5,983 nucleotides of DNA from an uncultured Actinomyces sp. (GTDB lineage: Bacteria; Actinomycetota; Actinomycetes; Actinomycetales; Actinomycetaceae), in contig CALIEP010000029.1 in assembly GCA_938022345.1 (NCBI GenBank), positions 1-5,983 of the forward strand. Reading direction: 5' to 3'. The position numbers were made by a program, and so were the translations under genes. The notes beneath the pieces are model-generated. The model was given only the letters and a program-made list of their open reading frames with translations. It was not told where the DNA came from and did not search any database. Positions within the stretch are counted from its first letter, which is position 1, and each line of letters begins with the position of its first letter. Positions 1 through 5,292 of the stretch are shown piece by piece.

Positions 1-1055
1 CGACGCAGCTTAGAATCCGAAGATTCATCCTGATCGGTGGCGGAAGCTTCATTAACTTCAAAGCTCTCTTCTAAGGTGTGCTCTTCTGGCAAGTCGCCTT
101 CTGGCTTCTCCTCGTCAAACTCAGCGACTTCAGTGGAGGAATCCTGGGCCGTTAAATCTAAAGGCGCTTCCCCTGAGTCGATTGAGTCGCTGTACTCTTC
201 TAAATCTTCGTTGCCGATTTCAGAAGCTCCAGCCTTTTCTTCGGAAGAATCGGAATTCTCTACTGCTTCAAAGAAGGCGGGATCTACCTGTTGAGATGCG
301 CCTTCTTCTGCTTCGTCTTGCTCGCGGGCTTCTTCCTCAGAAGCGGCACGACGTTCACGCCAGAGAACAAGGCCAACCAACGCTGCGGCGATGAGAAGAC
401 ACATGAATGTAATAACACCTGCAGTGATTGCTAAGACATTCGCATGAGGGGTCTGCCAGGTCATAGTGACCGTCAAATCAGAGGGAGTCGTTCCATCCGA
501 AGTAATAACCAGCGAACGACCTGCTGCAACATCACGAAGCGTCATCGTTGCGGTTGAAGGAGCGGTCGCCTCGTCAAGCCACATATCTCCACCGGCAGCC
601 GACAGAGTTGGTGTCGCGCTGGGAGAAGGCGAAGGCTGAGCATTCTGATCAGGGTTTTGCGGAGCCTCGCTGGAAGGCGACGGCGAAGGAGAAGGCGATG
701 TCGTTGCCGACGCCGCAGAATCATGTCCCTGGGTCAAAAGATTCTCACGATTTGCCGAGATACCAGTGATTTCCGCGTAGGAAAGATCGGAAACCCATGC
801 GCGAACGTCTGCCGCTGTACCCAGTGCCATCGTCACTTGCTTTCCCGAGGCAGAAGCCGCGGTAACGGTGACTTCACCGCCTTCGAGTTGAAAGAGGCCC
901 TCACGGGTGATGACGACCGGCTGCTGGGGGGTAACAGTCGCACTAATTTGTTGGGTTGGCTTCCACACTGTCAAAGCCAATACCGCGACAATCGCAGCAA
1001 TCACCGCAACTGCACATGCTGCAGCTGCTCCTGAAAATCTTCTGAGCTGGTCCAC
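1..1055 (-). CDS. Two-helix membrane protein with Ser-Pro linker and acidic cytoplasmic tail (3' end outside window)
   Basis: This reading frame is open from a GTG at 1055 to the window edge (351 complete codons) with no stop, so the C-terminus is missing. An AGGAGA ribosome binding site at 1062-1067 lies 6 bases before the GTG, and an in-frame TGA lies shortly upstream, which fixes the start. Residues 9-30 form a hydrophobic helix after a short basic N-terminus, probably an uncleaved signal anchor. Residues 32-205 would be extracytoplasmic and contain Ser-Pro-rich stretches at about 119-129 and 141-149. Residues 207-232 form a second helix followed by Arg-rich residues (WRERR), which fits the positive-inside rule. 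The tail from 238 on is very rich in Glu, Asp and Ser and looks disordered. I do not recognise a named family; the ectodomain vaguely recalls other actinobacterial hypothetical membrane proteins. Coding is supported by the start signal, topology and length. Function is unknown. Confidence 0.8.
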   Translation of the reverse strand, partial: MDQLRRFSGAAAACAVAVIAAIVAVLALTVWKPTQQISATVTPQQPVVITREGLFQLEGGEVTVTAASASGKQVTMALGTAADVRAWVSDLSYAEITGISANRENLLTQGHDSAASATTSPSPSPSPSSEAPQNPDQNAQPSPSPSATPTLSAAGGDMWLDEATAPSTATMTLRDVAAGRSLVITSDGTTPSDLTVTMTWQTPHANVLAITAGVITFMCLLIAAALVGLVLWRERRAASEEEAREQDEAEEGASQQVDPAFFEAVENSDSSEEKAGASEIGNEDLEEYSDSIDSGEAPLDLTAQDSSTEVAEFDEEKPEGDLPEEHTLEESFEVNEASATDQDESSDSKLR

Positions 1056-1061
1056 TCGGAG

Positions 1062-1067
1062 TCTCCT
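1062..1067 (-). promoter_or_regulatory. Ribosome binding site (AGGAGA) for the membrane protein gene
   Basis: AGGAGA on the minus strand sits 6 bases upstream of the GTG at 1055. It decides the start, because no ATG lies nearby in frame and a stop codon closes the frame upstream. Confidence 0.7.
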
Positions 1068-1139
1068 ATTAATGGGATAGTGTCAACCTCTAGTTAGTAA
1101 CTCTACGGGCAAACAACACGAGTGCATACTGGAGGTGTC

Positions 1140-1169
1140 TCACGCCACGTGCACGTAGCCAATCACGCC
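1140..1169. promoter_or_regulatory. Palindrome ACGTGCACGT flanked by 7-base direct repeats; possible operator
   Basis: The spacer of 116 bases between the Cys/His gene and the membrane protein gene contains a perfect 10-base palindrome (1147-1156). It extends imperfectly to 1144-1159 as GC-N-ACGTGCACGT-N-GC. Two copies of TCACGCC (1140-1146 and 1163-1169) lie 23 bases apart on either side. This could be a regulator binding site for the downstream membrane protein gene, whose start is about 85 bases away. It is not followed by a T-run, so it does not look like a terminator. No convincing -10/-35 pair was found in the spacer. Palindromes of this size occur by chance, so this is a weak call. Confidence 0.25.
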
Positions 1170-1171
1170 CA

Positions 1172-1468
1172 TTATGCCGGGCGAAGACCACGTTTCCAAC
1201 AGTTCAGGTGCCAGTGTCGCCGAGCGCGAACTCCCTGATCCAATCCATAGGCACGTTCTTCAGGCCATGCAACGACGTGCGCACTGCCAATGGTGATTGT
1301 TCGCAGGCAGGCGGGGCAGATATAGGGCTTCGAAGAAGAACGAAGATACTGGACCTGATAGAACTCACCATCAGGACCAATTTCACTGCGCGCAAGTGAG
1401 GCGAGAGCCGACATTTGTAATGGCCGACTCTCGCCCCAAGGACGCTTACGAGATCGCTTTCCTCTCAC
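1172..1468 (-). CDS. Small conserved actinobacterial protein with putative Cys/His zinc site
   Basis: This is a 98-residue protein starting at GTG 1468 and ending in TAA. The basic N-terminus (GKRSRKR) and the C-terminal half resemble small actinobacterial proteins often labelled 'ATP/GTP-binding protein' in databases, a label not supported by any P-loop here. The visible pattern is C51-P-A-C54, then HVVAWP (64-69), then RRHWHLNCW with H85, H87 and C90. Cys-x2-Cys plus His/Cys residues near the end suggests one structural zinc site, which is inference. The GTG overlaps the nagA stop by four bases (GTGA), so translation is probably coupled to nagA; no good Shine-Dalgarno sequence is visible. 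A later in-frame ATG at residue 19 is less likely because it would drop the conserved basic N-terminus. The molecular role is unknown. Confidence 0.78.
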   Translation of the reverse strand: MRGKRSRKRPWGESRPLQMSALASLARSEIGPDGEFYQVQYLRSSSKPYICPACLRTITIGSAHVVAWPEERAYGLDQGVRARRHWHLNCWKRGLRPA

Positions 1469-2673
1469 TCAACTACTGTGCCACGGCGAACTACGCGACG
1501 CACATTGAGCTCGGAATCCACCTCGACAATATCCGCAAATTTTCCAGCCTCAAGGCTACCCACTCGCGGATCACCCAAGATCTTGGCTCCTTGAGCTGAT
1601 GCCATGTAGACAGCATCCACCAGAGGAATTCCGCCCAAAGCCGTCGCGACGCGAACACAGTCAAGAAGATGCGCAGTGCCACCGGCAATAGAATCCCCCT
1701 GAGCCAAGCGCGCAATGCCATCACGAACAACCACGTCCTGAGGGCCAAGTGTGTAGGAACCGTCGGGCATTCCGGCGGCAGCCATCGCATCTGTAATCAG
1801 CACAACGTGATCGCGACCGACAAGTTCGTAGACATCACGGACAAGAAGTGGATCAACGTGGACGTTATCGCAAATCAGCTCTGCAACCGCACCGCCACGG
1901 GCTGCATCTGAAAGAAATTCCGCGATCGGACCGGTATCGCGGTGGTGAAGCGGACGCATACCATTGAAGAGGTGTGTAATCGTCGCACGAGGTCCACGAG
2001 TGGTCGAAGATTGCGCGAAATGCTCACGTGAATATTCCAAGGCTTGACGCGCAAAGGTCGAGTTCGAATCCGTATGCCCCCACGAAGGAATAGCACCCCC
2101 ATCAATAAGCGCTTCAGCAACAGAACCTTCACCGAATGCACGGGGCTTTTCCGGAGCCAAGGTCATTGAAAGCGCATATCCCTTGCATTCATCAATGAGT
2201 TCTCGGGTGAGATCGGGATCTGGATCAACGATGTAGGTCGGATCCTGCGCGCCGCAACGTGCATGGGAAACGAAGGGACCTTCGAAGTGAATACCCGCGA
2301 TTTCATCCTTCTCAGCAAGCGAAGCTAGGGTGCGAGCACGTGCTTTCAAGGTGTCAGCATCAGCGGTAACGCACGAAGCAACCAAGGAGGTCGTACCGTG
2401 ACGACGGTGTTCCATGACGGCTTGCATTGCGGCCTCGGGAGTCGTTGCATTCGGGAAAGACTCTCCACCGCCTCCGTGACAGTGCACATCAACAAGTCCC
2501 GGAAGGAAAGTCGACCCACTTGACTCCGGAAGCTCGCCTAAGAAATCAGATGCTGGGCAAATATGAGAAATAAATTGGCCTTCAACGGTGATAACGCCAT
2601 CTTCAATGATGGAATCTTTCAGGACGATGCGGCCTCGCATAACTTGTGAATCCATACGAATATTTTCGCACAT
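1465..2673 (-). CDS. nagA: N-acetylglucosamine-6-phosphate deacetylase
   Basis: This 402-residue cytoplasmic amidohydrolase, of normal family length, removes acetate from N-acetylglucosamine 6-phosphate to give glucosamine 6-phosphate. That feeds amino sugars to glycolysis or back to cell wall precursors. Family motifs appear in order: LPGLVDVHCHGGG with metal-binding H64 and H66; GIHFEGPF with metal ligand E131; WGHTDS with H200; THLFNGM with H234; DNVHVDP with H272; ITDAMAAAG with catalytic D295; and the closing GSLEAGKFADIV. The HxH pair matches the two-metal type seen in Gram-positive enzymes rather than the E. coli variant. The ATG at 2673 lies 18 bases after the upstream stop and has only a weak Shine-Dalgarno sequence; in-frame ATGs at 2655 and 2640 are possible alternatives. 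No nagB or sugar transporter is next to it; its neighbours are DNA repair genes, so it is probably a housekeeping copy. Confidence 0.96.
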   Translation of the reverse strand: MCENIRMDSQVMRGRIVLKDSIIEDGVITVEGQFISHICPASDFLGELPESSGSTFLPGLVDVHCHGGGGESFPNATTPEAAMQAVMEHRRHGTTSLVASCVTADADTLKARARTLASLAEKDEIAGIHFEGPFVSHARCGAQDPTYIVDPDPDLTRELIDECKGYALSMTLAPEKPRAFGEGSVAEALIDGGAIPSWGHTDSNSTFARQALEYSREHFAQSSTTRGPRATITHLFNGMRPLHHRDTGPIAEFLSDAARGGAVAELICDNVHVDPLLVRDVYELVGRDHVVLITDAMAAAGMPDGSYTLGPQDVVVRDGIARLAQGDSIAGGTAHLLDCVRVATALGGIPLVDAVYMASAQGAKILGDPRVGSLEAGKFADIVEVDSELNVRRVVRRGTVVE

Positions 2674-2691
2674 TTTCAGCTACTCGATCAC

Positions 2692-3819
2692 TTATTTGCC
2701 GCTCAAATACTCACCGATTTCTTGAGCTTCTTCCAGCAGAGATTGATCATATTCATCTCTCATCGAATCCAGAAATGCATATCCTTCACGCGGATCCTGA
2801 ACCGCAATCACCCGGCCGTCTTTGATAACAATTGGTCGAAACATCCCATTCTTTGCGGGGCAAATTGCCCGCTCTGCCTCCGAACTGGCCATGCTACTTC
2901 GATCGGCATATCCCACATGGATTTCATCGAAAGAGGGGCAAGAAAACAGTGCTCGCGCTTCATCTGCGCAGCGGCTCAACAGCGAGTCAAGATCGACACG
3001 TTGATATCCAGATTCACCGAGAACAATGGTGCGGTCACTTCCTTTTAAACGCACTGCACGTTCCAGCGCAGCCCGAGACTCACGTTTCGTTAGTGATGTC
3101 CAACGAGAAAAATCCTCGACACTGACGGGGCCGTGCCCCCAAGCATAGCGACGCGCAAGTTCAGCCAGCGCGGCCTCGTGATTGCCTTCTCCCTGGGCGA
3201 CCCCTTCTGCAAGGGGCAAAGCCCGCGCATCACAAAAAAGGAAGGAATTACCCCGCTTGGGACCGCCCACGAGGAATCCCTCAATATGCAACGCAAGGAA
3301 GAGATGACGACGGTCAAGGAAAGTCCCGCTCTCCCCCGCTTGAAGGGCTGATTCGCGTTGTGGGCGCGTACCCGTTCGGAGTCCTTCCTGCTCCCAAGCC
3401 ACGCACAGCTCTTCACGACTTTGAGGTCCCGCCAAAGCAATGCGCGAATATGCAATCTGCGCGGCTTCTTCAATACGCGCGCGAGTCAATCCTTCTTCCT
3501 CAAACGAGCGCATCCATGCGCGATACCGATGTCGAAGTACCTGACGCAGCCAATGATGATCCCGTGCGCTCGTGACGTGGATTGTTCCGCGCATAGGCCA
3601 CGAACGCACAAGCTCAGCAGACTCAAAAGCCTCATCAATTGCACGAACAGAAGGCTCTTTTACGCGAAGATTAATAGCCCACGGAATCGAAGAAGGAAGT
3701 TGCGCCTGCAAAGCGAGCATATTGTCGACCGCAGCAATGGGATTATCCGCAGCCGTTTCTTCGACGAGACCTTGGCTAATAATGCGAGCCAGGCTCAGAT
3801 TGAGTGCAGCTTGAGTCAT
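2692..3819 (-). CDS. Winged-helix DNA-binding protein of the HTH_42 / AlkZ-like DNA glycosylase family
   Basis: This is a 375-residue protein of the HTH_42 (PF06224) type. Family hallmarks seen are a LQAQLPSS segment near the N-terminus (37-44), the R-x-W-x-x-RGT-x-H motif (72-81), the FDE-x-x-x-GYADR motif (297-307), and NGMFRPIVIKDGRV (324-337). Characterised members are DNA glycosylases: Streptomyces AlkZ unhooks azinomycin interstrand crosslinks using a Q-x-Q motif, and E. coli YcaQ (AlkX) uses Q-x-D. Here Q38-A-Q40 matches the AlkZ form, so base excision of alkylated or crosslinked DNA is a reasonable inference, not proof. The ATG overlaps the nucS stop (TAATG) and has no Shine-Dalgarno sequence, which implies translation coupled to nucS. 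Many family members are annotated only as 'winged helix DNA-binding domain-containing protein', so a non-repair role remains possible. Confidence 0.87.
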   Translation of the reverse strand: MTQAALNLSLARIISQGLVEETAADNPIAAVDNMLALQAQLPSSIPWAINLRVKEPSVRAIDEAFESAELVRSWPMRGTIHVTSARDHHWLRQVLRHRYRAWMRSFEEEGLTRARIEEAAQIAYSRIALAGPQSREELCVAWEQEGLRTGTRPQRESALQAGESGTFLDRRHLFLALHIEGFLVGGPKRGNSFLFCDARALPLAEGVAQGEGNHEAALAELARRYAWGHGPVSVEDFSRWTSLTKRESRAALERAVRLKGSDRTIVLGESGYQRVDLDSLLSRCADEARALFSCPSFDEIHVGYADRSSMASSEAERAICPAKNGMFRPIVIKDGRVIAVQDPREGYAFLDSMRDEYDQSLLEEAQEIGEYLSGK

Positions 3820-4517
3820 TAGAAGAGACGGGAATCGGGATCGTCAAAACCTCGCATGGCATCGTAATCGAGAATGAGGCAGTCGATACCACGATCTTCA
3901 GCCAAGGTACGGGCCTGCCTCGTAATCTCTTGAGCTGCAAAGATCCCTCTAATCCCATCAAGCAAAGGATCGCGGCCCAAAAGGGACAGATAGCGCGTTA
4001 ATTGATCAACGCCGTCCATTCCTCCTCGCCTTTTAACCTCGATTGCAACGGGCAGCCCCTGCGGATCACGAACAAGCAGGTCGACTGGACCAACAGGAGT
4101 GGGATACTCCCGACGTACCAGTTCCCAGCCTTCACCCAGTACCTGCGGAACCTGCTGCGCCAAGAGTTCTTGAAGATGGGTTTCAACACCGTCTTTGACG
4201 AGTCCCGGATCGATACCAAACTCTTCAGTGACGTCACTGATGATCTCGTGAATGCGAATAACCAGTCGGTCGTCGGTCTTATCAGATTGGACCTGCCAAA
4301 CCTGAGTCACACCGTCCATCTCTTCCCCCTCTTCGGGGATTTCGGTGGTGACTGTACAGGGAGCGTTCATCCAATTCAGCGGTTTATATGAACCACCATC
4401 GGAGTGGATCAGTACAGAGCCATCGGCCTTGTGCATAATCAGGCGAATTGCGCGGTCAAGGTGCGCACTGAGGCGGCCAGAGTAATCGACCGTGCATGAA
4501 GCGATAAGAACGCGCAA
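3819..4517 (-). CDS. nucS: Mismatch-specific endonuclease NucS (EndoMS)
   Basis: This 232-residue protein is full length for the family. NucS is the key enzyme of the MutS/MutL-independent mismatch repair of Actinobacteria and archaea, cutting both strands at mismatches such as G-T and G-G. The N-terminal DNA-binding and dimer domain begins with the family signature RVLIASCTVDYSGRL and includes SYKPLNWM (43-50). The C-terminal RecB-like nuclease domain shows GPVDLLVRD with D146, then AIEVKRRGGMDGVDQLTRYL with E160, K162 and Q172. The protein ends in RLF, the expected beta-clamp-binding tail. The start is a TTG at 4517: the frame from there reproduces the family N-terminus exactly, and GAAAGG at 4525-4530 is 7 bases upstream. 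It lies 41 bases after the DUF2550 stop and is coupled by TAATG to the AlkZ-like gene, suggesting a DNA repair unit. All catalytic residues appear intact. Confidence 0.97.
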   Translation of the reverse strand: MRVLIASCTVDYSGRLSAHLDRAIRLIMHKADGSVLIHSDGGSYKPLNWMNAPCTVTTEIPEEGEEMDGVTQVWQVQSDKTDDRLVIRIHEIISDVTEEFGIDPGLVKDGVETHLQELLAQQVPQVLGEGWELVRREYPTPVGPVDLLVRDPQGLPVAIEVKRRGGMDGVDQLTRYLSLLGRDPLLDGIRGIFAAQEITRQARTLAEDRGIDCLILDYDAMRGFDDPDSRLF

Positions 4518-4524
4518 AAGCTTA

Positions 4525-4530
4525 CCTTTC
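4525..4530 (-). promoter_or_regulatory. nucS: Ribosome binding site (GAAAGG) supporting the TTG start of nucS
   Basis: GAAAGG on the minus strand lies 7 bases before the TTG at 4517. It supports this rare start codon, where the protein also aligns with the usual NucS N-terminus. Confidence 0.6.
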
Positions 4531-4558
4531 GGGAACTGACGGTGTCGTGGGAATAAAA

Positions 4559-4966
4559 CTAGAGCGTTGAGCCATGTTCGATAGCGGGAGGTTCAGATTC
4601 TCCCCAGGACACAAGCCCGTTATAGGTCAGTGGTTCAACTGCGATGTCCAGAAAAACATCCCCTGATGTCAAACGGACCTCAACCATTGATCCATCGGTT
4701 GAGCGTTGCAGGGGAAGGGAGACTTCGAGTCCATGCCGAGGAAGGACGACATGCGGTTTCAATGACGGGGCTACCAAGCGATACCAACACAGACGGTCCC
4801 CCTGATACTGACCGATTCCTGACATCCATCCGGAATGCGAATCAAGTCGCGCCCACGCCCGAAAAGCACCATCTTGTTGATCGAGATGACGCGCGCGCAG
4901 ATTAAGAAGCAGCCAGACGACAAAAAGGGCAAGGAGGAGCATCACGATAATGTTGAGCACAACCAT
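4559..4966 (-). CDS. DUF2550 family single-pass membrane protein
   Basis: This 135-residue protein has one N-terminal transmembrane helix (about 3-22, VLNIIVMLLLALFVVWLLLN), then a basic segment (LRARHLDQ) and a soluble domain. The soluble part carries the DUF2550-type pattern GWMSGIGQYQGDRLCWYRLVAPSLKP (about 46-71), followed by strand-rich sequence. In actinobacteria, including Mycobacterium, a DUF2550 gene usually follows atpC, as here, and this context supports the call. Its function is unknown in the family; position near ATP synthase does not prove a link to it. The ATG at 4966 is preceded by a perfect AGGAGG, so it should be translated well once transcribed. A terminator-like hairpin separates it from atpC, which may reduce readthrough from the ATP synthase operon. 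There is a 41-base gap to nucS downstream with no terminator seen. Confidence 0.87.
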   Translation of the reverse strand: MVVLNIIVMLLLALFVVWLLLNLRARHLDQQDGAFRAWARLDSHSGWMSGIGQYQGDRLCWYRLVAPSLKPHVVLPRHGLEVSLPLQRSTDGSMVEVRLTSGDVFLDIAVEPLTYNGLVSWGESEPPAIEHGSTL

Positions 4967-4971
4967 GAAAA

Positions 4972-4977
4972 CCTCCT
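4972..4977 (-). promoter_or_regulatory. Strong ribosome binding site (AGGAGG) for the DUF2550 gene
   Basis: A perfect AGGAGG lies 5 bases before the ATG at 4966. It sits immediately after the T-rich tail of the terminator-like hairpin, so the two signals nearly abut. Confidence 0.75.
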
Positions 4978-5018
4978 AAAGAAAATGAGGGTGTGCGGAC
5001 AGTTTAAGCCCGCACACC
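4978..5018 (-). terminator. Rho-independent terminator-like hairpin after atpC
   Basis: On the minus strand GGTGTGCGG (5018-5010) pairs with CCGCACACC (4998-4990), a perfect 9-base GC-rich stem with an 11-base loop. It is followed by a T-rich but interrupted tail (CTCATTTTCTTT). It begins 6 bases after the atpC stop, where the ATP synthase operon would be expected to end. The interrupted T-run suggests partial termination. Folding energy was not computed. Confidence 0.65.
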
Positions 5019-5024
5019 GCTCAC

Positions 5025-5291
5025 TCACATCTGGGAGGCGTGTTCGACGACAATCGTAATAAAGTCGGAATCTACCGAAGCCAAACCTTCATCGATTTCG
5101 AAGTCGACAGCTCCTTGCTCAGTCGTAATACTCACACGTCCCGGAACAAGACCCGCAAGAACCGGCTGTCGTCCCGGAAGCACACCGATGGAGCCATCCA
5201 TTGCCGGAAAGCTGACCTGAGATGCACTTCCGTGCCAAAGCCTGCCTTCGTGTGAAACGATCTCGACCTGCAACTTATCGGTGGCAGGCAC
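5025..5291 (-). CDS. atpC: F1 ATP synthase epsilon subunit, short form
   Basis: This 88-residue epsilon subunit is part of the central stalk of F1, at the cytoplasmic face of the membrane, and couples rotation to the F0 ring. The sequence is the N-terminal beta-sandwich domain only: LQVEIVSHEGRLWHGSAS, then GSIGVLPGRQPVLAGL (33-48), then a Gly-Ala/Val-Asp strand region, ending EHASQM. The C-terminal two-helix domain, which inhibits ATP hydrolysis in longer epsilon subunits (about 120-135 residues), is absent. The stop is followed directly by a terminator-like hairpin, so this looks like a natural short form rather than a frameshift. The start is GTG at 5291, one base after the atpD stop (TGACGTG), with GAGAAGGA 8 bases upstream inside the end of atpD. 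A longer same-frame reading back to 5552 overlaps atpD and is not real. Confidence 0.95.
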   Translation of the reverse strand: MPATDKLQVEIVSHEGRLWHGSASQVSFPAMDGSIGVLPGRQPVLAGLVPGRVSITTEQGAVDFEIDEGLASVDSDFITIVVEHASQM

Positions 5292-5292
5292 G

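Noticed and set aside
37..294. Plus-strand Ser-rich open frame of 85 residues
   Set aside because: It is the antisense of the Glu/Asp/Ser-rich tail of the membrane protein; the low-complexity composition explains the lack of stops and no start signal is visible.
671..698. Short tandem repeat as a possible mobile or CRISPR-type element
   Set aside because: It encodes the Ser-Pro repeat of the membrane protein; the period is two codons and there is no spacer structure.
657..1034. Plus-strand Arg-rich open frame of 125 residues
   Set aside because: It is antisense to the Ser-Pro linker and ectodomain of the membrane protein, and its Arg-rich run is just the reverse of the repeated Ser-Pro codons.
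1081..1086. TTGACA on the minus strand as a -35 box for the membrane protein gene
   Set aside because: It lies only 25 bases before the start codon; a -10 box at the proper spacing would overlap the ribosome binding site, and none is visible.
3358..3822. Plus-strand open frame of 154 residues opposite the AlkZ-like gene
   Set aside because: It is fully antisense to a gene with clear family motifs, and its product shows no recognisable domain.
4002..4391. Plus-strand open frame of 129 residues opposite nucS
   Set aside because: It mirrors the conserved nucS coding sequence and shows no motif or ribosome binding site.
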